A program made the translations under genes and the position numbers. The notes under the pieces are model-generated. The model worked only from the letters and a program-made list of their open reading frames with translations, was not told where the DNA came from and made no database searches. A stretch of DNA of 6,937 nucleotides, taken from positions 1 to 6,937 of the forward strand of contig DIWB01000023.1 in assembly GCA_002428385.1 (NCBI GenBank), in the 5' to 3' direction. Source of the DNA: Bacteroidales bacterium UBA6117 (lineage in GTDB: Bacteria; Bacteroidota; Bacteroidia; Bacteroidales; VadinHA17). This document shows positions 1 to 5,153 of this stretch, one piece after another; positions within the stretch are counted from its first letter, which is position 1; each line of letters opens with the position of its first letter.

Positions 1-18
1 GGCAGCGGCTAAACGAAA

Positions 19-103
19 AAACCGCGAAAGCGGTTTAATGTGAATAACCGCCGGTGCAACCGGCGGCCAAAGGTCCCCCTGATGTAAAACCCTGAAAGGG
101 TTT
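19..103. repeat. Cluster of three short GC-rich hairpins (REP-like repeat)
   Basis: Three perfect inverted repeats lie in a row. At 19-36 AAACCGC and GCGGTTT flank a GAAA loop. At 48-66 CCGCCGG and CCGGCGG flank TGCAA. At 87-103 AAACCCT and AGGGTTT flank GAA. The first and third are followed by near-identical tails, TTTAATGTGAA and TTTAATATGTAAA, so they look like copies of one unit that may continue beyond the left edge. This resembles intergenic palindromic (REP-type) repeats of Bacteroidota. The first hairpin, read on the minus strand, ends in six T (21 to 16) and could also terminate transcription. No REP-associated transposase is in the window. The hairpins are seen directly; the family assignment is inference. 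Confidence 0.55.
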
Positions 104-144
104 AATATGTAAACAAGTATCCGGGAATCTGCTTCAGTAAAGAT

Positions 145-177
145 AAAAAAAACCCGGCTCTGAGTTCCGTCCGGAGC
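145..177 (-). terminator. Intrinsic terminator downstream of the phosphate transporter gene
   Basis: Read on the minus strand, GCTCCG (177-172) can pair with CAGAGC (162-157) through a 9-nt loop with one G-T wobble. A run of eight T (152-145) follows after four bases. An alternative short CCGG/CCGG pairing overlaps the same site. It lies about 19 nt past the transporter stop codon, where a terminator is expected. Confidence 0.6.
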
Positions 178-195
178 ATCAGACTTTAGTCCTGA

Positions 196-1182
196 TCAGA
201 CAATCAGCTTTATAAAAAAGAAAATCAAAGCTCCAATGATTGCTGAAACGGGTATTGTCAGTATCCAGGCCCAGAATATTTTCGTCGTCACACCCCATTT
301 TACAGCGGAGGCCCTTTTCGTTGCCCCGACGCCGATTATCGCCCCTGTTATGGTGTGTGTGGTGCTTACCGGTACCCCGAGGCTTGTCGCCATAAAGAGA
401 GTTGCAGCGCCTGCAGTTTCGGCGCAGAAACCTTCAAAAGGTTTCAGCTTGGTGATTTTTTGCCCCATTGTTTTAACGATCCTCCAACCTCCGAAAAGGG
501 TGCCCAGCGCTATGGCAGCATGGCACGACAACACTATCCACAAGGCGGGATCAGAATCCCTGGGGACCTTGCCCATGGCATAAAGCGCCACCCAGATTAT
601 TCCCATCGATTTCTGAGCATCATTGCCTCCGTGCCCGAGGCTGAAGGCGGAGGCTGAAAGAAGCTGAATCCGCCTGAAATGTTTGTCGACTCCGAAAGGA
701 GAACGATTTTTGACTATACGAATAACCACTATCGTTATCAGATAAGACATCAGCATCCCAAGTACGGGAGCTATTACGATAAATGCTCCTATCTTCAAAA
801 CTCCGGAGTAAACGACTGATCCAAATCCGCTGCCGGCTATTGCGGCGCCAACCAGTCCGCCTACAAGCGTATGGGAAGAACTGGATGGAAGTCCCAGCCA
901 CCATGTAATAAGGTTCCAGATGATGGCAGCGATCACGGCTGCAGCGATGAGTTCAAGCGTTACTATTTCCGTGTTGATCACTCCCGATCCGATTGTCTTT
1001 GCAACCTTCAACGGAAAAAGAAGAAAGGCTACGAAATTAAAGGTGGCAGCAAGGGCCACAGCCGCGATGGGCGAAAGCACTTTTGTGGAAACCACAGTGG
1101 CAATCGAGTTGGCCGAATCGTGAAATCCGTTTATAAAGTCAAAAATGAGAACGATTATGATGATAAAGATCAGAAATGTCAT
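196..1182 (-). CDS. pit: Inorganic phosphate transporter, PiT family
   Basis: This is an integral inner-membrane protein of 328 residues, expected to take up inorganic phosphate or metal-phosphate with a cation gradient (SLC20/PiT family). It shows the internal inverted duplication of the family. The first signature is GFHDSAN at 19-25 (Asp22, Asn25), and its counterpart GHGGND is at 183-188 (Asn187, Asp188). Each half also carries a Ser/Thr-His motif: PSSSSHTL in the first half and PVSTTHT near the C-terminus. Almost all the rest is hydrophobic and consistent with about ten membrane segments. It is much shorter than E. coli PitA (about 500 residues) but similar to many compact bacterial PiT proteins. 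ATG at 1182 begins directly before the first hydrophobic helix. No Shine-Dalgarno sequence is visible. It stands alone: the DUF47/PhoU-like gene often paired with pit is not in the window. A terminator follows it and a candidate Pho box precedes it. Confidence 0.93.
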   Translation of the reverse strand: MTFLIFIIIIVLIFDFINGFHDSANSIATVVSTKVLSPIAAVALAATFNFVAFLLFPLKVAKTIGSGVINTEIVTLELIAAAVIAAIIWNLITWWLGLPSSSSHTLVGGLVGAAIAGSGFGSVVYSGVLKIGAFIVIAPVLGMLMSYLITIVVIRIVKNRSPFGVDKHFRRIQLLSASAFSLGHGGNDAQKSMGIIWVALYAMGKVPRDSDPALWIVLSCHAAIALGTLFGGWRIVKTMGQKITKLKPFEGFCAETAGAATLFMATSLGVPVSTTHTITGAIIGVGATKRASAVKWGVTTKIFWAWILTIPVSAIIGALIFFFIKLIV

Positions 1183-1281
1183 AAAGGACCGGATGAGATT
1201 GATTAAGATGAAATAAATAGAATTGACATATATCTTATTCTCAATGAATTATAAATGAATAAAATTTTTAATCCGACGATT

Positions 1282-1289
1282 CGAAATTA
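1282..1289 (-). promoter_or_regulatory. Weak candidate -7 element for the phosphate transporter gene
   Basis: The minus strand reads TAATTTCG, one mismatch from the Bacteroidota -7 consensus TAnnTTTG. It is about 100 nt upstream of the pit start codon and 31 bp downstream of the GTAACA direct repeat. No clear TTTG is seen at the expected -33 spacing, so this is only the best of weak options in the gap. Confidence 0.2.
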
Positions 1290-1320
1290 GTAACTCCCTG
1301 TTGAAAAATGATCCTTTTGA

Positions 1321-1338
1321 TGTTACGATATTGTTACA
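1321..1338 (-). promoter_or_regulatory. Candidate Pho box: 11-bp-period direct repeat upstream of pit
   Basis: On the minus strand the sequence reads TGTAACA-ATAT-CGTAACA: two copies of GTAACA separated by five AT-rich bases, so the repeat period is 11 bp. That is the architecture bound by PhoB/PhoP-type response regulators (two 7-bp half-sites with 4-bp spacers in E. coli; TTAACA-like repeats in Bacillus). It lies in the intergenic region 139-156 bp upstream of a phosphate transporter start. The repeat is seen directly; regulation by PhoB is inference from form and position. Confidence 0.4.
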
Positions 1339-1396
1339 TTTTTTTTAAAACATAATTAATGACCTGTCCCTGGCAGGAGATCCCGCATCCCAACCC

Positions 1397-2443
1397 TCAG
1401 GCATTATTTACAAGGCGCAGATGTTTTTCTCCCTTTTCCATGACCTTTCCGATGATCACGGAAGCGGTCATACCTTCTTCCCTGAGAGCGCTGACAACCT
1501 CATCTGAAACATCTTCCCTGACGCACATCAGGATACCGCCGGATGTCTGGGCATCCATCGACAGCATTTTAAGGTTATAGTCCAGGTCATCAGCAAAAAA
1601 AGTCTCGTCCTCCACAAAATCGAGGTTCCGGAAAGCAGCTCCCGGAATACAACCTTCGTCAGCAAGCCTGTAGGCGCCGCCGGTCAATGGAAGCGATGCA
1701 AGGCTGATTTCGAGAGTAACCTTCCCTGCCCTTGCCATCTTAAGAGCGTGACCCGAAAGACCGAATCCGGTAACATCGGTAGCGGCCTTAACCCCGAACT
1801 TCTGCATCACACCTGCTGCAGCGGCGTTAAGACTTTTCATAAGCGCCTTTGCCTCCCGTATTTCCTCATCCTTTGCCATTTTCAACTTCTGACCGGCAAG
1901 AATCACACCTGTCCCGATGGGCTTGGTAAGTATAAGCAGATCACCCGGTACAGCAGCCGAGTTGGCGATTATCCTTTCCGGGTGGACATATCCGATAACA
2001 GCCAGACCGTATTTCGGAGGATTATCTTCTATGGTATGTCCCCCGATGATCCGAAGGCCTGCTTCAGAAGCCTTATCTGCGCCTCCCCTGAGGATTGAGG
2101 CATAAACTTCAAGGGGAAGCAAGGTGGATGGGAACATCATTATATTAAGTGCAATAACCGGTGTTGCGCCCATTGCATAGACATCGCTTATGGAGTTGGC
2201 CGCGGCTATCTGTCCGAATTCGTAAGGGTCGCTGCAGACCGGCGGGAAAAAATCAGTGGTGAAAACAAGCGCCAGATCATCATTTACCCTGTATACGCCT
2301 GCATCATCGTGAGTATCGATACCCACAAGGATATTGGGGTCGGATACCACGGGCAGAAACTTCAGGAATTCTTCCAGCTGTTTAGGGGATATCTTTGCTG
2401 AGCATCCCCCGGCTTCAACAAAATCGAGAAGATCAACTTTCAT
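1397..2443 (-). CDS. selD: Selenide, water dikinase (selenophosphate synthetase)
   Basis: This cytoplasmic enzyme makes selenophosphate, AMP and phosphate from ATP and selenide. Selenophosphate is the selenium donor for selenocysteine, 2-selenouridine in tRNA and selenium cofactors. The protein has 348 residues, the normal family length. The N-terminal catalytic loop reads GGCSAK, with Cys14 and Lys17 matching E. coli Cys17 and Lys20; it is therefore a Cys form, not a Sec form. The second loop cysteine (Cys19 in E. coli) is Ala16 here; as I recall it is not essential in E. coli. Asp47, Asp64, Asp87 (in DVYAMG) and Asp223 (in DVTGFG) match the Mg-ATP aspartates 51, 68, 91 and 227. Other family motifs are GGHTIEDN in the middle and QTSGGIL near the C-terminus. 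Its ATG overlaps the yedF stop by 4 nt (ATGA), so the two genes are co-transcribed and probably translationally coupled. No selA, selB or selenouridine synthase gene is in the window, so the selenium user cannot be named. Confidence 0.96.
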   Translation of the reverse strand: MKVDLLDFVEAGGCSAKISPKQLEEFLKFLPVVSDPNILVGIDTHDDAGVYRVNDDLALVFTTDFFPPVCSDPYEFGQIAAANSISDVYAMGATPVIALNIMMFPSTLLPLEVYASILRGGADKASEAGLRIIGGHTIEDNPPKYGLAVIGYVHPERIIANSAAVPGDLLILTKPIGTGVILAGQKLKMAKDEEIREAKALMKSLNAAAAGVMQKFGVKAATDVTGFGLSGHALKMARAGKVTLEISLASLPLTGGAYRLADEGCIPGAAFRNLDFVEDETFFADDLDYNLKMLSMDAQTSGGILMCVREDVSDEVVSALREEGMTASVIIGKVMEKGEKHLRLVNNA

Positions 2444-3054
2444 GGTCTTACTATATTACCTGCCGATGACATTGCATGGGCGATCTCGAACATATTGCTC
2501 AGGATGCCTGCTGAAATGTTTTCGACGATCGAATAATGCTTTGCGCAGGTTTCACAAACAAGAAGGGTCACTCCCATTTTTTCAAGTTCCTGCAGTTGGC
2601 CGGCAACAGGTGATTTATCGCTGACCAGGTGAACTCCTGAATTATAAAACACCATTTTATCGGGAAGAAGATCAAGTTCCTTTGTTGCCCGGATGAAATT
2701 ATTAATAAGAAGACTTCCGAGATTATCGTCTCCCTCCCCCATCTTATCAGAAGAAAACACAATGATATAGTTGCCTTTTGAAAAATGCGGTATATCAGTT
2801 GTGCAGTATTCCGACGGATCGGTAATTTCTCCGGTTGAATCGGTTTTTTCAACTGTCAGTGTCCAGATCCCGTCCGATTCAGTAAAGGAGAAACCGGTAA
2901 GGTTATCGCGGAGGAACCTTGAGATATTGCTGAATGAAGTACGGTTGTCTGTAATTACCTGAAAGCTTTCACCAACGGCTGTTTCCCTGAGGGCTCTTTT
3001 TGTTGCAATCAGCGGAGCGGGGCACAACTGGCCCGATGTATCTACAATAAGCAT
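2440..3054 (-). CDS. yedF: YedF-like selenium-metabolism protein (TusA-DsrE fusion)
   Basis: This 204-residue cytoplasmic protein has two sulfur-relay-type domains. Residues 1 to about 70 are a TusA/SirA-like domain with the signature CPAP at Cys11, the cysteine that carries persulfide in TusA. Residues about 92-204 are a DsrE/DsrF-like domain containing CETC (Cys167, Cys170) followed by a His-Tyr pair. This architecture matches the family annotated as sulfurtransferase-like selenium metabolism protein YedF, which tends to occur beside selD. A reasonable inference is that it binds or delivers reduced selenium or sulfur to SelD or a downstream enzyme, but the biochemical role is unproven. It is the first gene of the operon. 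The ATG at 3054 sits about 22 nt downstream of a TAATTTTG element, so the leader is short. The gene name follows the family; E. coli YedF has only the TusA-like domain. Confidence 0.9.
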   Translation of the reverse strand: MLIVDTSGQLCPAPLIATKRALRETAVGESFQVITDNRTSFSNISRFLRDNLTGFSFTESDGIWTLTVEKTDSTGEITDPSEYCTTDIPHFSKGNYIIVFSSDKMGEGDDNLGSLLINNFIRATKELDLLPDKMVFYNSGVHLVSDKSPVAGQLQELEKMGVTLLVCETCAKHYSIVENISAGILSNMFEIAHAMSSAGNIVRP

Positions 3055-3075
3055 TTACCGAGTATTAAGAACGCG

Positions 3076-3083
3076 CAAAATTA
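3076..3083 (-). promoter_or_regulatory. Predicted -7 promoter element of the yedF-selD operon
   Basis: The minus strand reads TAATTTTG, an exact match to the Bacteroidota -7 consensus TAnnTTTG. Transcription would start near 3070, giving a leader of about 16 nt before the yedF ATG. The -33 TTTG element is not recognisable at the usual spacing. Confidence 0.45.
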
Positions 3084-3088
3084 CACAA

Positions 3089-3100
3089 TTTCCATGGAAA
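3089..3100. promoter_or_regulatory. 12-bp perfect palindrome beside the yedF promoter
   Basis: TTTCCATGGAAA is a perfect 12-bp palindrome lying 5 bp upstream of the predicted -7 element, within the promoter spacer. A protein bound there would block RNA polymerase, so it is a candidate operator for a dimeric repressor. No regulator gene is nearby, and a palindrome of this size can arise by chance. Confidence 0.3.
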
Positions 3101-3244
3101 GTGGCAGATTCTGTCTGTTAGAGTATGGTTACCCGGTCGCTCCAGGGGCAAGATACCGGCAGAATGGGGGAACACCCCGTTTGGCTAGTTGCGAAAATAT
3201 TCGCATCATTTATTCCGAATAATTTCGGATTCAAATAGCAGGAC

Positions 3245-3436
3245 TTATGAAGAACCCCCAAGCCGTTTCAGAATGATGCGTGCCTTTGCAAGTATCCCTG
3301 CTGATTTCTCATCCTGAAGCAGATTAACTGTTGCCGCCAATTCAGCCAGCCATTCGGCTTCCTTCCTTCCATGTGTATTTTCGAGCGTCAGTATGAAATC
3401 AGCTTCTCTAATAGATTCAACGGGAGCCGCACGGAT
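3245..3436 (-). other. 63-codon coding-like open frame in phase after the Nudix stop
   Basis: Directly after the Nudix TAG stop (3439-3437) the same frame stays open for 63 codons, from 3436 to a TAA at 3247-3245. The translation looks like real protein: it is rich in Glu, Ala, Leu and Lys, suggests two or three amphipathic helices, includes EADFILTLEN and EAEWLAELAATVNLLQ, and ends in LKRLGGSS. Codons favour G and A in first position, as in the neighbouring genes. It has no ATG or GTG in frame; only weak starts such as ATT, CTG or TTG exist. It could be a C-terminal extension cut off by a nonsense change, a read-through product, a small coupled gene with a non-canonical start, or a remnant. 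I do not recognise the family. Confidence 0.4.
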
Positions 3437-3847
3437 CTAAGGGTTAGTGACTTCTTTATAATTTATATACTTAAGGTATTCTCCTGCAACGGGAATATCG
3501 GCTTCAGAAAAACCGACCCTGAGAAGTTCGCCGGGAGCAAGCCATTTAAAGGCCACGTGTTCCGTGAGAAAGGGGATATCCTCGAGGGTGTCGCACACGA
3601 AGGGGATGAGCCGGATCTGCTTGTGACCATAATCGTATTCGACAGCGGGCAGTCTGCCGCGTATCACTATGTTCATAGTAAGCTCTTCCCTGATTTCCCG
3701 GATTATGCAATCCTCTTCACTTTCGTCTTCATCAAGCTTTCCCCCGGGGAATTCCCACATGAAAGGGTGATCGGTCTTCTCTCCTCTCTGAACCACAAGG
3801 ATCTCATCATCCTCATTTCTTATTATGGCGCATGTCACGTTAATCAT
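3437..3847 (-). CDS. MutT-like Nudix hydrolase ((deoxy)nucleoside triphosphate pyrophosphohydrolase)
   Basis: This cytoplasmic Nudix enzyme of 136 residues is expected to hydrolyse a nucleoside triphosphate or similar substrate to the monophosphate and pyrophosphate, possibly oxidised dGTP as in MutT. It has the MutT-like VVQRG at 18-22 and WEFPGGK at 31-37. The Nudix box runs from Gly36 to Met58: Gly36, Glu42, Arg50-Glu51 and the metal-binding Glu54-Glu55 are all present. The usual Gly near its end is Thr57, a deviation. I chose ATG 3847 because it gives a standard MutT N-terminus and overlaps the upstream gene by 8 nt (ATGATTAA), the typical form of translational coupling. Earlier ATGs at 3931 and 3898 would add 28 or 17 residues that are only the antisense-frame reading of the upstream gene. 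The frame continues open past the TAG stop, described separately. The exact substrate is not known. Confidence 0.85.
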   Translation of the reverse strand: MINVTCAIIRNEDDEILVVQRGEKTDHPFMWEFPGGKLDEDESEEDCIIREIREELTMNIVIRGRLPAVEYDYGHKQIRLIPFVCDTLEDIPFLTEHVAFKWLAPGELLRVGFSEADIPVAGEYLKYINYKEVTNP

Positions 3848-4346
3848 TGCTGCCTGTAATAAGATCGTTGTAAGGAGGTATTTCCAGCAGGTGAACATAC
3901 TGATTTCTTTCCGCGTCGAACCTGAAGGCATAGTTCACCATTCCATTGGTTACTATGGCAAAGGGAAGCTTCAATCCGAGGTTGTACCCTCCTATCTGGT
4001 CGTAAACTTTATCTTCGTAGAAATCGGAGATATTTATTTCGGGCGATTTGCATTCCACAATCAGTACAGGCTCTCCCATCCTGTTATGAACCAGTATATC
4101 GGCTCTTTTTTTCATGTTATTGAACCTGAACATCACTTCTATTCCAATAAGTCCGGGAGGGTATCCGCCTTCATGGATAAGATAGCGTACAAAGTTCTGT
4201 CTCACCCATTCTTCAGGTGTAAGCCGAACAAACTTCCTCCTGATAGTATCCAGGATCATCAGGGCATCCTCTTTTCCTGTGATGGTAAAGGAATATGACG
4301 GAAGATTCAGCTGTTTCAACTTACTTTTGTACTTTTGAGCACTCAA
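3840..4346 (-). CDS. Stand-alone HsdR-N-type PD-(D/E)XK nuclease-fold protein
   Basis: The 168-residue protein belongs to the small Bacteroidota family annotated as type I restriction enzyme R protein N-terminal domain (HSDR_N_2 type). It carries a nuclease core but no helicase or translocase part. PD-(D/E)XK residues are visible: Glu70, Asp83 (in RADI) and Glu98-Cys-Lys100 (in VECKSP). The helical N-terminus includes LTPEEWVRQ at 42-50. No hsdM or hsdS is near, so it is not a functional type I system; its real role is unknown. No ATG occurs before codon 30, inside conserved sequence, so the start is non-ATG. TTG 4346 is reported here. TTG at 4319 (codon 10) is an attractive alternative, because a TATATTTG promoter element overlaps the first TTG and homologues as I remember them begin just before the LNLPSY segment. 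It overlaps the Nudix gene by 8 nt and diverges from the AMP nucleosidase gene. Confidence 0.8.
   Translation of the reverse strand: MSAQKYKSKLKQLNLPSYSFTITGKEDALMILDTIRRKFVRLTPEEWVRQNFVRYLIHEGGYPPGLIGIEVMFRFNNMKKRADILVHNRMGEPVLIVECKSPEINISDFYEDKVYDQIGGYNLGLKLPFAIVTNGMVNYAFRFDAERNQYVHLLEIPPYNDLITGSND
4322..4337 (+). promoter_or_regulatory. Tandem -7 elements for the AMP nucleosidase-holA operon
   Basis: Two adjacent identical octamers, TACTTTTG at 4322-4329 and 4330-4337, each match TAnnTTTG exactly. Transcription would start near 4335 or 4342, about 40 nt before the ATG at 4381. The following leader is A-rich, typical of Bacteroidota translation starts without Shine-Dalgarno. They lie inside the 5' end of the divergent gene as annotated. 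Confidence 0.45.
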
Positions 4347-4356
4347 ATATATTGAG
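4334..4356. promoter_or_regulatory. Three TTGAG half-sites in the divergent control region
   Basis: TTTGAG-CA-CTCAAA (4334-4347) is an inverted repeat with 6-bp arms. A further TTGAG at 4352-4356 forms a second inverted pair with the middle copy (CTCAA-N5-TTGAG). The array covers the predicted start sites of both divergent transcripts, so it is a candidate operator for joint control. This is inference from sequence only. Confidence 0.3.
4344..4351 (-). promoter_or_regulatory. Predicted -7 element for the HsdR-N/Nudix operon
   Basis: The minus strand reads TATATTTG, an exact match to TAnnTTTG. Transcription would begin near 4338, downstream of the TTG codon at 4346. If the element is used, that TTG is not in the message and translation would have to start at TTG 4319. 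No clear -33 element is seen. Confidence 0.4.
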
Positions 4357-4380
4357 ATAAAAATAAAACAGGATAAGTGA

Positions 4381-5151
4381 ATGAAGACGAAAGAGGAAAT
4401 TGTTAATAACTGGCTGCCCCGCTATACCGGGAAGCAGCTTGAAACCTTCGGAAGATATTTCCTTCTCACAAATTATCTGTACTATGTGGAATTGTTCGCA
4501 AAATGGAATAATGTGGAGGTTGAGGGCCGCGACAAGAACATGCCGAGTGCGACTTCCGACGGGATAACCATTATCAACTTTGGCATGGGAAGCCCTAATG
4601 CGGCAACAGTGATGGATCTTCTCAGCGCGATTGGTCCTGCCGCGGTACTGTTCCTGGGCAAGTGCGGCGGACTGAAAAAAAAGAACAAACTGGGAGACCT
4701 TATACTGCCAATCGCCGCTATCAGGAGCGACGGTACATCAAACGATTATCTGCCCCTGGAAGTTCCGGCCCTGCCGGCGTTCAAACTGCAGAGTGCAATT
4801 TCTGCAGCAATCACAAGGCACAACAAGGAGTACTTTACGGGAACGGTTTACACTACCAACAGGAGGGTATGGGAATATGACGACAGGTTCAAAAAGTACC
4901 TTGTAAAGACGCGGGCTATGGCAATCGACATGGAAACTGCCACCATATTCACGGTAGGCTTCGCCAATGAGATCCCGACCGGGGCACTTCTGCTTGTTTC
5001 CGATCAGCCAATGATCTCGACCGGTATTAAGACAGAGGCCAGTGATAAAAAGGTTACAAGCAAGTTCGTCGACCTGCACCTTACAATCGGCATTGACGCT
5101 CTAAGGGAAATCAAGGAGAACGGTATTTCAGTCAAACACCTCAGGTTCTGA
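4381..5151 (+). CDS. amn: AMP nucleosidase, short Bacteroidota type
   Basis: This cytoplasmic enzyme is predicted to hydrolyse AMP to adenine and ribose 5-phosphate, linking purine salvage and control of AMP level. The protein has 256 residues and belongs to the PNP/UDP phosphorylase (NP-I) fold. GMGSPNA at 68-74 and FLGKCGGL at 91-98 form the phosphate/ribose-binding region. DMETATIF begins at Asp183, with Met184 and Glu185 expected to contact the ribose. SDQP at 207-210 contains Asp208, the candidate catalytic acid of the NP-I family. It is about half the length of E. coli Amn (about 480 residues) because it lacks the N-terminal regulatory domain; the short form is usual in Bacteroidota. 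The ATG at 4381 follows an A-rich leader and tandem -7 elements. holA starts 2 nt after its stop. A different nucleoside substrate is possible, since the assignment comes from family resemblance. Confidence 0.87.
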   Translation: MKTKEEIVNNWLPRYTGKQLETFGRYFLLTNYLYYVELFAKWNNVEVEGRDKNMPSATSDGITIINFGMGSPNAATVMDLLSAIGPAAVLFLGKCGGLKKKNKLGDLILPIAAIRSDGTSNDYLPLEVPALPAFKLQSAISAAITRHNKEYFTGTVYTTNRRVWEYDDRFKKYLVKTRAMAIDMETATIFTVGFANEIPTGALLLVSDQPMISTGIKTEASDKKVTSKFVDLHLTIGIDALREIKENGISVKHLRF

Positions 5152-5153
5152 TT

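Larger units (their letters stand above)
3055..3244. other. Intergenic region upstream of yedF with small hairpins
   Basis: No convincing gene is seen in these 190 bp. Three small inverted repeats occur. At 3191-3204 GCGAA and TTCGC flank AATA. At 3214-3229 TCCGAA and TTCGGA flank TAAT. At 3133-3159 CCGGT and ACCGG flank a 17-base loop. None is followed by a convincing T-run, so I do not call a terminator. The segment 3131-3180 is clearly more GC-rich than its flanks. It may be leader RNA or the 3' end of the Nudix transcript. I recognise no riboswitch or tRNA. Confidence 0.4.

Noticed and set aside
19..103. CRISPR array at the left edge
   Set aside because: The hairpins differ in stem sequence and spacing, and there are no regular repeats with unique spacers.
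1360..1381. Possible terminator just downstream of selD (CCTG...CAGG hairpin)
   Set aside because: The stem is only four clean base pairs and no T-run follows directly on the minus strand, so it is not supported.
3129..3209. A 26-codon minus-strand open frame with ATG upstream of yedF
   Set aside because: It is very short, has no start context or recognisable motif, and overlaps small hairpins. Chance is the simpler explanation.
3437..3439. TAG after the Nudix gene as recoded pyrrolysine
   Set aside because: No pyl genes or tRNA are visible and this is not expected in Bacteroidota. A selenocysteine explanation is also excluded because the codon is TAG, not TGA.
3371..3859. A 162-codon plus-strand open frame
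   Set aside because: It is antisense to the Nudix gene, whose Nudix box is clearly on the minus strand, and its translation shows no recognisable domain. The same applies to the plus-strand frame at 3825-4298 opposite the HsdR-N gene.
3840..5151. A defence system built from the HsdR-N nuclease and the nucleosidase
   Set aside because: Nucleosidases and PD-(D/E)XK nucleases do occur in phage defence. Here the nucleosidase is the ordinary short AMP nucleosidase, is divergently transcribed and is co-transcribed with holA. There is no sensor, methylase or mobile-element context.
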